Assembly: GCA_017477335.1 (NCBI GenBank)
Contig: JAFUVY010000021.1
Span: 1-64,000, forward strand
Source of the DNA: Bacteroidales bacterium
Lineage (GTDB): Bacteria > Bacteroidota > Bacteroidia > Bacteroidales > UBA932
Length of the DNA: 64,000 nt
Reading direction: 5' to 3'
In this document: one piece after another, positions 18,717 to 28,678 of the stretch
How the letters are laid out: every line of letters begins with the position of its first letter
Numbering within the stretch: position 1 is the stretch's first letter
Notes under the pieces: model-generated
Databases searched by the model: none
What the model saw: only the letters and a program-made list of their open reading frames with translations
What the model was told of the DNA's origin: nothing
Translations under genes and position numbers: made by a program

Positions 18717-21700
18717 ATGCTTAAACCAATTGCCAAAAGACTGACCATCCTTACCGCGATTGTGCTTTCTTGCCTGAGTTTTTCCCCGCAGGCCTTTGCA
18801 CAGAATACGGTAAAGGGTACGGTTTACGACACGGACCGCTCCTCGCCGCTTCCGGGAGCAACGGTCAGCGTCGAGGGGAAAGCTTCCTATGCAACCACGG
18901 ACCTGGACGGAAAATTCTCCGTGCAGGCTTCCCAGGGTGATGTCCTGCTGGTCCAGTTCATGGGCTATCAGGATCAGAAAGTCACCGTGGGCAAGCAGGC
19001 CGGCTACGAGGTTGTGCTTAAACCTTCCAACGAATTCCTTAACGAATCCGTTGTCACCGCCCTGGGTATGACCAGGGAAAAGCGCTCGCTCGGTTATGCC
19101 GTCGTGGATGTTTCCGGCGATGCCTTGAACCAGTCCCAGTCCAGTAACTGGCTGGGAGGACTGGAAGGAAAGGTCCCCGGAGTGCAGTTCAACAAGGCCT
19201 CCGGCCCCATGTCGTCCACAAGGGTTATTGTGCGAGGAGACCCTTCCCTTTCCGGAACCGGTTCCGCCCTGTTTGTGGTGGACGGTGTTCCCATTGAGTC
19301 AGGAGCGATATCCAACGCATCCGGCTCCGGCTATACCAACCAGGACAACCCTATCGACTTTGGTGATAACGGCTCTGACCTGAACCCTGACGACATTGAA
19401 TCCATAACCGTCCTCAAGGGTGCGGCCGCAACCGCCCTCTACGGTTCCCGTGCAGGTAACGGCGCCATCATCATCACCACCAAGTCCGGTGAAAAGCAGA
19501 AGGGCATCGGCGTAACCCTGTCTTCCCGCTTCACCTGGGACGTCCCCGGCTACTGGCCTGACTTCCAGACCACTTACGGCCCCGGTAACGACCTCGGCCT
19601 TGACGAATATGTCCTCTGGAACTGGAACCCGGAAGGTCTTTCCCGCCACTACAGCCGTTACGCTTTTGGTGAGGCCTACGACCCTTCTGTCCTCCGCTAC
19701 CAGTGGAACAGCGTCATCGACTGGGAAACCGGCGAGATGCAGCGTACCCCGTTCGTGTATGCCCCCGACTGGTATTCCGGTATCTTCCGCACAGGTGTTA
19801 CAATGGACAATTCCGTTTCCATAGACGGAGGCAACGGCAAGGGAACCAAGTTCCGTCTGTCCGCCAACATGTCCAGGAACGACTGGATACTCCCCAACAC
19901 CGGTTACAGGAGAAACTCCATCTCCTTCTCCTTCAAGACTCCCATCAACAAGTGGATAGACTTCAACGCCAAGGTGAACTACTACATGACGGATTCCGAC
20001 AACCTGCCTTCCGCCGGTTACTCAAACAACGGCGTAATGTACCAGATGGTATGGAACCGCACCAACGTCCCCATGAGCGCCTATGCCGATGAGTATTTCT
20101 CCGGCCGCTGGAATCGCGAGGGCTTCAACAATCCCCGCCGCTGGCTCCTTGGTCAGGAAGAGTATTACAACCCTTACCGCGTCCTCTATGAGATGACCAA
20201 CACCCAGGACAAGGACCGTATCTTCGGTAACGCCGGCTTCCATATCAATCTCTGGAAGGAGAAGCTTACCCTGGATGTCAAGTCAGGTCTGGACATAGTG
20301 AACGAGTTCCGAACCCAGAGGAAGCCCTACTATACCTATAATTATACGCAGGGCTGGTACAGGGAGCAGAACAACTTCGTGTCCCAGATCAATACGGACT
20401 TCCTCCTCAAGTATTCCGACACCTTCTTTGAGGACCGCCTCTCGTTCATGGCTGCCGTCGGCGGCAACAACATGACCTACCAGCGCCGCAGCCACAAGGT
20501 TACCATTGACAAGCTGGATATAGAGGGGGTTTACAATCCCACCAACTATCCTGCGGAAACCATTCCGGAAGACAGCTACTACCGTTCCACAAAGGTTGTG
20601 AACAGCCTTTACGGCCTGCTCTCCATTGGTTGGAAGGATATGCTCTACCTGGATGTGACAGCCCGAAACGACTGGACTTCCACCCTGTCTCCGGACAACT
20701 GGTCCTTCTTCTATCCGTCCGTGAGCGCGTCGGCCATGCTGGACAAACTACTTGGCATGCGTCACTGGGCCAAGGGCGTGGACATGCTCAAGCTGCGTGC
20801 TTCCTGGGCAAACGTGGGTAGGGATACCAACCCTTATGCCATATCCTACGGCTACACCAGTACGGACTTCCCCGGCGGATACCGCCCTGCGGCAACCCTC
20901 CCGGACTACTATCTGAAGCCGGAAAACGTGGCTACCATTGAGCTGGGTATCGAGGGCAAGTTCCTACGCAACCGCCTGGGATTTGACGTAGCCGTGTTCC
21001 AGTCCGACGTGACCGACCAGATTTACGACCGCCCCGTTGACTACATGACCGGTGCGAAGTACTATACTTCCAACATCGGCCTCATCCGCAGCAAGGGTCT
21101 GGAAATATCACTTTTCGCCGTTCCCGTAAAGACCAGGGATTTCAGCTGGACCATCAACCTGAATGCGGCCACCAACACGGCCTCACTGCTGAAGATGTAC
21201 GACGGATGGGACAATGCACAGCCGCACCAGACCGACATGGGTACCACCATCGGCAGCCGTCTGTTCATTTATAACTATGTGGGCCAGAAGATGGGTCAGA
21301 TGTGGGGCAAGGGCCTTGCGCTGGCACCGGAAGGTTCCTACATCCTGGATGCCGACGGAAACCGGATTCCCTGCGGCGGTCAGGTGGTAATCAACGAGAG
21401 CACCGGACTTCCTTCCCTGTCCGACGATCTCCGTTACCTGGGTAACGTGAATCCAGACTGGACCGGCGGCCTTTCCACCTCTTTCAGATACAAGGGCCTC
21501 ACCCTCAATGCAACCTTCTCTGCCCAGCTGGGCGGCAACACTTTTTCCGTCACCGCGGCCACACTGGGTTATCAGGGTAAACTCAAGAACACCCTGGAAG
21601 GCCGTCCTGACGGACTTGTGGCGGAAGGTGTGAACCTTGTGGGACAGGACGCCGAGGGCAACAATATATATAAGGTAAACGAAACCCTTACCAACAACGT

Positions 21701-22010
21701 CCTTACCTACTGGTCCAGTTTCCAGGCCAACCGTTACAACTTCAAGGAGTACATCTACGACAACTCCTTCTTAAAGCTCAAGGAACTCACCCTTACATAT
21801 GACTTCCCCAAGTCCCTCATAAGCAAGACCAGGGTGCTTCAGGGAGTTTCCATCTCCGGATATGCAACCAACCTGTTCTGCATATCCAATTATCCGTTCT
21901 TTGACCCTGAGGTCACCGGAATGAACGACTCCAATACCAAGAGAGGTATTGAGTCCGGCTCCTTCCCCATGAGCCGAGGCTACGGTTTCAACATTAAAGT
22001 AAAATTCTAG
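18717..22010 (+). CDS. SusC/RagA-type TonB-dependent outer-membrane transporter
   Basis: This 1097-residue protein forms the ligand-gated outer-membrane channel of a SusCD pump. The signal peptide ends near QAFAQ (residue 29). A carboxypeptidase-regulatory-like beta domain follows (about 32-105, GTVYDTDRSSPLPGATV), then the plug (about 110-260 with ALYGSRAGNGAIIITTK) and the beta-barrel to the C-terminal strand KVKF. Length and order are typical. The partner susD starts 4 bases later. Energy would come through TonB-ExbBD, encoded elsewhere. The cargo cannot be read from the sequence; the flanking phosphoesterases suggest a phosphorylated ligand. Confidence 0.95.
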   Translation: MLKPIAKRLTILTAIVLSCLSFSPQAFAQNTVKGTVYDTDRSSPLPGATVSVEGKASYATTDLDGKFSVQASQGDVLLVQFMGYQDQKVTVGKQAGYEVVLKPSNEFLNESVVTALGMTREKRSLGYAVVDVSGDALNQSQSSNWLGGLEGKVPGVQFNKASGPMSSTRVIVRGDPSLSGTGSALFVVDGVPIESGAISNASGSGYTNQDNPIDFGDNGSDLNPDDIESITVLKGAAATALYGSRAGNGAIIITTKSGEKQKGIGVTLSSRFTWDVPGYWPDFQTTYGPGNDLGLDEYVLWNWNPEGLSRHYSRYAFGEAYDPSVLRYQWNSVIDWETGEMQRTPFVYAPDWYSGIFRTGVTMDNSVSIDGGNGKGTKFRLSANMSRNDWILPNTGYRRNSISFSFKTPINKWIDFNAKVNYYMTDSDNLPSAGYSNNGVMYQMVWNRTNVPMSAYADEYFSGRWNREGFNNPRRWLLGQEEYYNPYRVLYEMTNTQDKDRIFGNAGFHINLWKEKLTLDVKSGLDIVNEFRTQRKPYYTYNYTQGWYREQNNFVSQINTDFLLKYSDTFFEDRLSFMAAVGGNNMTYQRRSHKVTIDKLDIEGVYNPTNYPAETIPEDSYYRSTKVVNSLYGLLSIGWKDMLYLDVTARNDWTSTLSPDNWSFFYPSVSASAMLDKLLGMRHWAKGVDMLKLRASWANVGRDTNPYAISYGYTSTDFPGGYRPAATLPDYYLKPENVATIELGIEGKFLRNRLGFDVAVFQSDVTDQIYDRPVDYMTGAKYYTSNIGLIRSKGLEISLFAVPVKTRDFSWTINLNAATNTASLLKMYDGWDNAQPHQTDMGTTIGSRLFIYNYVGQKMGQMWGKGLALAPEGSYILDADGNRIPCGGQVVINESTGLPSLSDDLRYLGNVNPDWTGGLSTSFRYKGLTLNATFSAQLGGNTFSVTAATLGYQGKLKNTLEGRPDGLVAEGVNLVGQDAEGNNIYKVNETLTNNVLTYWSSFQANRYNFKEYIYDNSFLKLKELTLTYDFPKSLISKTRVLQGVSISGYATNLFCISNYPFFDPEVTGMNDSNTKRGIESGSFPMSRGYGFNIKVKF

Positions 22011-22014
22011 GGCT

Positions 22015-23619
22015 ATGAAAAAAACAGTAATAACTGCCTGCGTCGTGGCTGTAGCTTGCACCCTGCAGGTTTCCTGCACCAAGGATTTTGTAAAGATAAA
22101 CACCAATCCCAACAAGATTGAGTTCCCCAACGCTACCCCTCAGGCTCTCTTTGAGCCTCTTATCTACGGGATAGGCGTGAGCAATCAGAACTATGCCTGG
22201 TTCTATGCCAATGAACTGGTCCAGGTTACCGCTTTCACCGGCGGCGCCACCACCCAGATTCATCAGTACCAGATTACCGACGGACAGTGGCAGTCCATCT
22301 GGGACAACTACGCCCGTTACGGTTTTGATGCCCATCACCTCATTGACAGGGCCATAGAAAGGGAAGACAAATACATGGAAGGCATCGGCCTTATACTCAA
22401 GGTCTATGAACTTTCCAACCTGTCCGCCCTGTATGGCGACATTCCCTATCGCGAGGCTTACAAGCAGAATGAAAATACTGCTCCCGCTTTTGAAAGCCAG
22501 GAAGAGCTTGCCGCAGACTTCATCGCAGACCTGGACAGTGCCGCAACCATCCTCAAGCGCCGTCCCGCCGTGCAGAAGCCCGGTCTTGACAAGATGTATC
22601 TGGACAACCACGCAAAGTGGGTTAAGTTTGCAAACTCCCTGAAGCTCCGCATTCTCTGCCGCATGTCCGGTATAAATGACAGCTACTGGGCGCAGATACA
22701 GGCCATCGTGGACAATCCCGCCGACTACCCCGTCTTCACCGAGAATTCCGACAATGCAATCATCCCTTACCAGGATGCGGACCCTTACCGCTCCTACTGG
22801 GGACAGCAGAATATGGTGGAATCCACGTTCACGTCTCACCGTATCACGGAAACGATGGTGAACATGATGGTGGAATTCAATGCTTCCGGCAATGCCATTT
22901 TTGAAGACCCCCGCACCCTTATCTATGCAACTCAGAGAGGAAATGTCTGGAAGGGTTCCCGCGGCGGCATCACCATGGACGAGTACAAGCAGTACGACAA
23001 CAATGCCGCTACTCCCAACTTCGCCGTCCTCTCAAGGGCCGCAGCCCCCGCCTTCCTTATGGAATACTCGGAGGTGTTGTTCATCCTTGCCGAGGGCGTC
23101 CAGAAGGGCAAGCTCACAGTTCCCGGCTATACCGCCAAGGACCTTTACGAGATGGCCGTCCGTGCCAGTATAGAAAAGTGGGCTGAATACGGCCAGTTCT
23201 CCAAGAAGCCCGTTACCGTAAGGAAGGCCGATGTCAACTATCTCCTGGAGACCTCCAAACTTGGCTCCTATGCCAAGGCCGCGGCCGAAGACGGAACCAG
23301 CATGTACTCCAGCGCAGAGGAACTCATTGCCTGCCAGAAGTTCATTTCCCTGTATTTCAACGGCATGGAAGTGTTTAACGAGTGGAGGCGTACGGAGTAT
23401 CCCAACTTTGAGATTGCCAACGGCACGGTTGCCAACGGCTACGAGGTTCCCACACGCCTGGGCTACCCCAACTACACCGTGGCTTCCAACAGCGCCCACG
23501 TCCAGGAAGCCCTGGAAAGAATGGGTGGCGAATCTGCCGTGAACAATATGCACGTTGCCCTTGACTGGTCTTACAAGAAAATTGTAGGCAGCCATCGTAA
23601 TCCCCATCCTCTTCAGTAA
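22015..23619 (+). CDS. SusD/RagB-type surface lipoprotein
   Basis: A 534-residue lipoprotein with lipobox LQVSC (Cys21). It belongs to the SusD/RagB group of outer-membrane ligand-capture lids that sit on the SusC barrel. Recognisable parts include DFVKINTNPN after the anchor, the helical repeat region with YARYGFDAHHLIDRA, a C-terminal ALDWSYKK, and FNGMEVFNEWRRTEYP, common near the end of the family. It lies four bases behind susC and twelve bases before the next lipoprotein, as in most SusCD operons. Ligand-binding residues vary widely in this family, so the substrate is open. Confidence 0.93.
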   Translation: MKKTVITACVVAVACTLQVSCTKDFVKINTNPNKIEFPNATPQALFEPLIYGIGVSNQNYAWFYANELVQVTAFTGGATTQIHQYQITDGQWQSIWDNYARYGFDAHHLIDRAIEREDKYMEGIGLILKVYELSNLSALYGDIPYREAYKQNENTAPAFESQEELAADFIADLDSAATILKRRPAVQKPGLDKMYLDNHAKWVKFANSLKLRILCRMSGINDSYWAQIQAIVDNPADYPVFTENSDNAIIPYQDADPYRSYWGQQNMVESTFTSHRITETMVNMMVEFNASGNAIFEDPRTLIYATQRGNVWKGSRGGITMDEYKQYDNNAATPNFAVLSRAAAPAFLMEYSEVLFILAEGVQKGKLTVPGYTAKDLYEMAVRASIEKWAEYGQFSKKPVTVRKADVNYLLETSKLGSYAKAAAEDGTSMYSSAEELIACQKFISLYFNGMEVFNEWRRTEYPNFEIANGTVANGYEVPTRLGYPNYTVASNSAHVQEALERMGGESAVNNMHVALDWSYKKIVGSHRNPHPLQ

Positions 23620-23631
23620 ATACAGCCTGTT

Positions 23632-26256
23632 ATGAAAAAGATTATATATTCAGCGATACTGCTTCTCCTTGCCCTGGGCTGTGCCAAGAAGGAAGACAGC
23701 TTTGTGATAAAGGGAGACCCTTATTTCAGTATCACAGTCCGTGATGACAGTTCGGTTCCGGTTGCGGAGCTGGATCCCATGTCCGCCAGGTACACCCTGA
23801 ACATGGATGCCGAGGCATACTCCCAGTCTGCCAGCAAGTCGGACCATGTGGCCAAGGCGCTTCGCTTTAACGTGAAGTCCAACCTCCGCTGGAAGATTGT
23901 CCCCGTAAGCGGGGAAACGGAAGATTGGATTCATCCTTTCCCCGCCTCCGGAGAAAAGGACGGCATCTTCTTCTTCAAGACCAAACGTAACATAAGCTCA
24001 ACTGAGAGCCGTGAAATCCTGTACAATGTCCTTGTGGACCTTGGAAGCGGGGAGTTTGAACCCCTCGAAGGCGTAATTACCGTCAACCAGGCCCGCAGCG
24101 CGGAGTTCCTGGAGCTGAGCGCCGCCAATTTCAACGTGGAGGCGTCCGGTCAGACTCTCAGGCTCAGGGTCCTTTCCAACGTTGACTGGACCTACAGCCT
24201 GTCCACCATGGAAGAATACGCCACTCCGGACATCTCCTGGATAGAAGACCAGTCTGCACACGTGGCTTCCAAACAGGTGGATACGCTTGTTCTCAAGGTG
24301 GGCTCCAACCCTTCCGGCATACGCGGGGCAAACATCAATGTCCGCTACACCATCGGAGGGGAAACCATGGAGGAAATCGTTTCAATCACCCAGTATCCGG
24401 CCGTTGAGGCTACTTTGGAAGGATTCCCGGTAAAGTGGGCCGTCCGTGTCCCGGACAACACTTTTGCAAGTTCCTTCCCCGCTGACGGAACCATACTTCC
24501 CGTAAGCGGAAAGGGTCTTGCCACTTACCACAACGAGGCAGGCAAGGCTGCCGATACGGGCGGAAAGACCAAACTGGACGTGAGCGACAACTCGCCCCGC
24601 GTGACCGGTGCCTGGCCCGGAGACTACATGGAATTCGTGGCAGCGTCGCCCGTGTCGGCCGGTACCATCGCCAAGATTGTGTTCGCCACCCGTTCATCGG
24701 CCCAGGGCCAGAAGTACTGGAGGCTGGAATACCGCGACGGCCAGAGCTGGAAGATTGCCGGAGCCTCCTTTACGGACGAGAGCGTCATGGCTCCTGACGG
24801 CAAACCTGTGGTTTACACCCACGCCATGAATGCCGACGGTGCCACCAACACCCTTGTGGAAAGCACCGCTATTTTCTCCGAGAATACGGACCAGGTGGAG
24901 TTCCGCTTTATCTGCGCCGCCAACTGGAGAGCCAGCGGAGAAGCCCCGCCTGCATCCCCCGGTACCGCCACCTGGCGTCTGAGCGTGGACGAGGTGTCGG
25001 CCGAAGACCCCTACCAGCCGCAGATTTCAATAGTGTCCGCCGGTACGGAGATCCTTACACCCGCAAACTTCACCATCAATCCGGAATACCTTGTGTTTGA
25101 GGGTAGCGGCGGAAGCAAGAAATTCACCGCCTCCTGCGACCAGGACTTCACTCTGGAGCCCTCTGCAGATTGGATTACCGTCAGCACGCAGTCTTCCGAT
25201 GCAGGCGAGGATATTTCCTTTACAGTCACCTGTGCCAAGAATACCGTCACCAAGATGCGTGAGGGAACAGTTCTCCTGAAGGCAGGCATCACCCGCAAGG
25301 AGATTGCCGTTATTCAGGCTGCCGGCGTGGAAGAAGGAGGTACTCCTCAAGAACTTGACCCGCTTATCAGCATAGTGGGAGGAAACTCCGCGGAAGTTGG
25401 TTATGACGCCGGAACTTCGGTGGTGAAGGTGCAGGCCAATGTGGAGGTCTCCGCAAAGTCTGACGCTTCCTGGCTTACCGTTTCCCGCGTGCCTTCCTCC
25501 AAGGGTGCGGTTGAGGCTTTGGAATATGCCATGTCCTATTCCGCTAACCCCAGCACCTCCGAGTCCCGCACGGCAACGGTACGCTTCTACAATACCGTAG
25601 AGAACCTTGAGGCTTACCTCACCGTGACGCAGGGCAAGAATATGTCGTCCCGCAAGACCTATTTCGAGGACGACTTTGAATGGCTTGCCCCGTTTGTGGC
25701 GGCATATAAGGCCGCTGTTCCTGCGGATGCGGATAAGCTGGATCCAGTGGGAAGCAACCTGTCCACCCATGCCCAGCCCAATATATGGAGTAAATTCTCC
25801 GACACCATTGGTGCAGCTGTCATAGAGCACGGTTATGAAGACCTTAACAAGTCTGCCAATACCTTGTATATGCAGGAGAATTACTTCAAACTTGGTAAGG
25901 GCAATGTCCAGACCGGTCTCAGGCTTCCTCAGATGGAGTTTGAAGGTACCACTCCGGTAGATGTGGAAATTACCTTCAACTGGTGTGCCCACATGGCCGG
26001 TTCAGGAGCCATAGACAACGTTCCTCTGGTGGTTGTAATCTCCGGCCCCGGAGTCATGGCGGACAACGGAACCCAGACCAGCAACCCTCTGACGACCGGT
26101 CAGAGCGCAGGTGTGCTTGCCTGGCAGAATGCTTCCGTAAAGATTAACGGAGTGACTTCCGCCACAAGGATTGAAATTAAGCCAAATTTTGCTACATTTG
26201 CAGAAGCGGGCAATCATCGTTGGCATCTTGACAATATTTTGATTACTGACAGATAA
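23632..26256 (+). CDS. Multi-BACON-domain surface lipoprotein
   Basis: An 874-residue lipoprotein (lipobox LALGC, Cys17). Several Ig-like modules resemble BACON domains, which in Bacteroidota surface proteins space or bind glycans: about 145-265, about 475-565 (FTASCDQDFTLEPSADWITV is the typical core) and about 575-675. Between them, about 270-460 looks like an independent beta-sandwich. The last 200 residues form another beta-rich domain containing a long aromatic/acidic stretch (FEDDFEW) and ending HLDNILITDR, typical of a jelly-roll binding module. No catalytic motif is visible. Its place after susD is where surface glycan-binding proteins usually sit in polysaccharide utilisation loci. 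Confidence 0.8.
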   Translation: MKKIIYSAILLLLALGCAKKEDSFVIKGDPYFSITVRDDSSVPVAELDPMSARYTLNMDAEAYSQSASKSDHVAKALRFNVKSNLRWKIVPVSGETEDWIHPFPASGEKDGIFFFKTKRNISSTESREILYNVLVDLGSGEFEPLEGVITVNQARSAEFLELSAANFNVEASGQTLRLRVLSNVDWTYSLSTMEEYATPDISWIEDQSAHVASKQVDTLVLKVGSNPSGIRGANINVRYTIGGETMEEIVSITQYPAVEATLEGFPVKWAVRVPDNTFASSFPADGTILPVSGKGLATYHNEAGKAADTGGKTKLDVSDNSPRVTGAWPGDYMEFVAASPVSAGTIAKIVFATRSSAQGQKYWRLEYRDGQSWKIAGASFTDESVMAPDGKPVVYTHAMNADGATNTLVESTAIFSENTDQVEFRFICAANWRASGEAPPASPGTATWRLSVDEVSAEDPYQPQISIVSAGTEILTPANFTINPEYLVFEGSGGSKKFTASCDQDFTLEPSADWITVSTQSSDAGEDISFTVTCAKNTVTKMREGTVLLKAGITRKEIAVIQAAGVEEGGTPQELDPLISIVGGNSAEVGYDAGTSVVKVQANVEVSAKSDASWLTVSRVPSSKGAVEALEYAMSYSANPSTSESRTATVRFYNTVENLEAYLTVTQGKNMSSRKTYFEDDFEWLAPFVAAYKAAVPADADKLDPVGSNLSTHAQPNIWSKFSDTIGAAVIEHGYEDLNKSANTLYMQENYFKLGKGNVQTGLRLPQMEFEGTTPVDVEITFNWCAHMAGSGAIDNVPLVVVISGPGVMADNGTQTSNPLTTGQSAGVLAWQNASVKINGVTSATRIEIKPNFATFAEAGNHRWHLDNILITDR

Positions 26257-26267
26257 CACTAACCAAT

Positions 26268-28538
26268 ATGAAGAAATCACTGATTTTTGCAGCAGTAGCT
26301 GCCGTTGCACTTGCTTCCTGTGCAAAACAGGAGCAGGTCCAGGCTCCGGAGCAGCAGCTCCGAACAATTCACTTCAGTGCCGAGTGGCCGGAAACAAAGA
26401 CCATCTTCGGAGACCCCGTTGACGGCAAGTATCCCGTCCTTTGGAGTGAAAACGATACCCAGGTTGCACTTACCATGAACTACGGGGACATCACTCCCGT
26501 TGAAGTCCAGCGCAGCGAGGACGGCCGCAAGATATTCTTCTCCGCCCAGCTTCCTGCCGTGGCTCCCAGCCAGTTCATCGTGGTGAACCCCGTGGCCGCC
26601 TACAAGAGCAAGAACGCCACTGAAAAGCGTGTCATGTTTGAACTCCCCGCAGGCCAGAGTTCCGTCCCCGCCTATGCGGACGAGAAAGCCCAGATAGTAT
26701 ATGCTGTCACGGAAACCTTCCAGGAAGTCCCGGAAGACGTGACCCTTAGCTTCAAGCACGTTCCCGGATATCTTCACCTTAACGTGCAGAACGTGAATCT
26801 TGACGGCGCCACTGTAAATGCCGTGAGCGTAAAGGCGGAAAAGCCCCTCGCAGGCCGCTTCTTCTGTTACGTGGAATCCGGTGAATATGAGAACGGAGAC
26901 AGCATGTTCAACACCGTTACCGTAGAAACGGAAAGCCTGGAGAGCGTATGGGTTGCCGTTGCTCCCGCCGACCTTTCCGAAACCACCCTGGAAGTTACCG
27001 TCCTGACGGACAAAGGTACCTTTACCAAGGCTCTTGCACTTCCCGCAGAGCGTAAAGTCCTTTCCGGTAAAATCTATGACATTGCCGTGGATATGGAAGG
27101 TGTGGAAATTGTGGAGCCCGTTGTTTACAACAAGGTTACCGATATGGCTCAACTCCATCTTGGAGACAGGATCATAATCGCTGCCAGCACTGTGGATTAC
27201 GCCATTTCCACCGGCCAGAACACCAACAACCGTTCTGCCGCCGTAATTTCCAGGGAAGGTGACAAGATTGTGAATCCTTCCGACGCTGTGGAGATCTTCC
27301 TTGTTGAGGAAGGTGTCCAGGAAGGCACCTATGCCCTGCGTGACTACACGGATGAGGGTGTGGCGTATCTCTGTGCAATCAGGGAAGACAACAGTGCCAA
27401 CCACCTGCACACTGTATCCCGTCTGTATGACCGTACCAGCTGGAATATCGCCCGCGTGGACGGCGGAGAAGAAGAAGGAAGCTATACCACCATCATCGCC
27501 TGCGGCGTAGAGACCCGTCACTGGCTGCGTTACAACGAAAACAGCGGAAGCCCCATCTTCTCCTGCTACGGCAGCACTTCCTCCACGGAACGCAAGCTGG
27601 ATATTTACCGTCTGGATGCAGAAGCCGTTCCCGTAATGAGCGTTGCCGTGCCGGCAGATTTTGGAACTGTCCCGGCAGGAGTGGACGGTGCCAGCTATAC
27701 CATCACCGTTACAGGTAACAGTGCCTGGACTGCCTCCATTACCGGCGGAGCAACGCTTAGCGCAGCTTCCGGTACCGGCCGCGGAACAATTGAGGTGACC
27801 ATCCCTGCAAACGAGGACCCGGAGGAGAAGACATACGTGCTTACAATCTCTACGGAAAGCGGCGCTTCTCCTGCAAAGTTTGAGTACACTCTAACCCAGC
27901 AGAAGAATGTCGTTATCACCGTAAAGCCCGGCGACACCGTATTTTATGAAATGTGGGATGGCGGCACTGAGGGACAGACTCCTTCACAGTATCTTGCATC
28001 CGGCAAAGCTACCACCACAGTCCTTGGCAATGCCGCAATAACTTACACGGAGAACGGTTCCGGCACCAAGCTTTATACTGAGGGTATCGTTGATGGTTGG
28101 GATACTTATTCAGGCGGCGATTTGCCCGCTCCCGAGCACCTTGGAAACCTCATGGTGCAGAAGGGCGGCGGATGGTGGAAGATTTCCGGCATCCCTTGCA
28201 AGGGCGTAAGCAAGCTTGTCCTCACTTACCGTAACAACAGGAAAGATCAGCTGCTTATTGCCTCCTCTGATACTCCGGGTATATCATTCGGCCCTATCAG
28301 TAAGGTTCAGGGAACGTCCATCTGGGGTAAGGCGTATCACACTACCACCTACGAGATCACCATCACGGACGAGTCGCTCGTAAAGTTTGATATCACAATT
28401 ACCAATACTGACAGCAAAAATAACAACCGTGTAACCGATATCAAGATTGTAGCTCCCGAAGAAGGCGGCGAAGGCGGACAGACCGAAGCTTCCGCTACCA
28501 TCGAGGACCTCACTGTAGGTGAGTTCAGCTGGGACTAA
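26268..28538 (+). CDS. Surface lipoprotein with BACON-like domain
   Basis: A 756-residue lipoprotein with lipobox LASC (Cys18). The first 270 residues (IHFSAEWPETKTIFGD and following) resemble the N-terminal halves of fimbrillin-like Bacteroidota surface proteins. A BACON-like module with SAWTASITGGATL and LTISTESG lies near 455-545. The last 200 residues form a beta-rich domain starting FYEMWDGG. The C-terminus is acidic and Gly-rich (EEGGEGGQTE). No enzyme signature is seen. It is the last of four genes in the SusCD operon before the palindromic repeat and is probably a second ligand-binding component. Exact domain family assignment is uncertain. Confidence 0.72.
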   Translation: MKKSLIFAAVAAVALASCAKQEQVQAPEQQLRTIHFSAEWPETKTIFGDPVDGKYPVLWSENDTQVALTMNYGDITPVEVQRSEDGRKIFFSAQLPAVAPSQFIVVNPVAAYKSKNATEKRVMFELPAGQSSVPAYADEKAQIVYAVTETFQEVPEDVTLSFKHVPGYLHLNVQNVNLDGATVNAVSVKAEKPLAGRFFCYVESGEYENGDSMFNTVTVETESLESVWVAVAPADLSETTLEVTVLTDKGTFTKALALPAERKVLSGKIYDIAVDMEGVEIVEPVVYNKVTDMAQLHLGDRIIIAASTVDYAISTGQNTNNRSAAVISREGDKIVNPSDAVEIFLVEEGVQEGTYALRDYTDEGVAYLCAIREDNSANHLHTVSRLYDRTSWNIARVDGGEEEGSYTTIIACGVETRHWLRYNENSGSPIFSCYGSTSSTERKLDIYRLDAEAVPVMSVAVPADFGTVPAGVDGASYTITVTGNSAWTASITGGATLSAASGTGRGTIEVTIPANEDPEEKTYVLTISTESGASPAKFEYTLTQQKNVVITVKPGDTVFYEMWDGGTEGQTPSQYLASGKATTTVLGNAAITYTENGSGTKLYTEGIVDGWDTYSGGDLPAPEHLGNLMVQKGGGWWKISGIPCKGVSKLVLTYRNNRKDQLLIASSDTPGISFGPISKVQGTSIWGKAYHTTTYEITITDESLVKFDITITNTDSKNNNRVTDIKIVAPEEGGEGGQTEASATIEDLTVGEFSWD

Positions 28539-28558
28539 TCCACCTTTGATTAACAGGT

Positions 28559-28662
28559 AAGGAGGTGACTAAAAAGATTCTTCACTTCGTTCAGAATGAC
28601 AGTATAATGTCATTCTGAGGCAGGTTCACCTGCCGAAGAATCTACTTTTTAGTCACCTCCTT
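28559..28662. repeat. Palindromic MITE-like repeat, copy 2 (complete)
   Basis: The 104-bp unit is bounded by perfect 18-bp terminal inverted repeats, AAGGAGGTGACTAAAAAG and its reverse complement. The inner arms CAGAATGACA and TGTCATTCTG face each other across a short GTATAA spacer, so nearly the whole unit can fold. It lies in the 140-base gap between the last SusCD-operon lipoprotein and the second phosphoesterase. It is the inverted counterpart of the copy at 150-282. It is non-coding, mobilisable if a transposase exists elsewhere, and may also act as a terminator or mRNA stabiliser. Confidence 0.85.
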
Positions 28663-28678
28663 CATATTTTGAGAAGCC

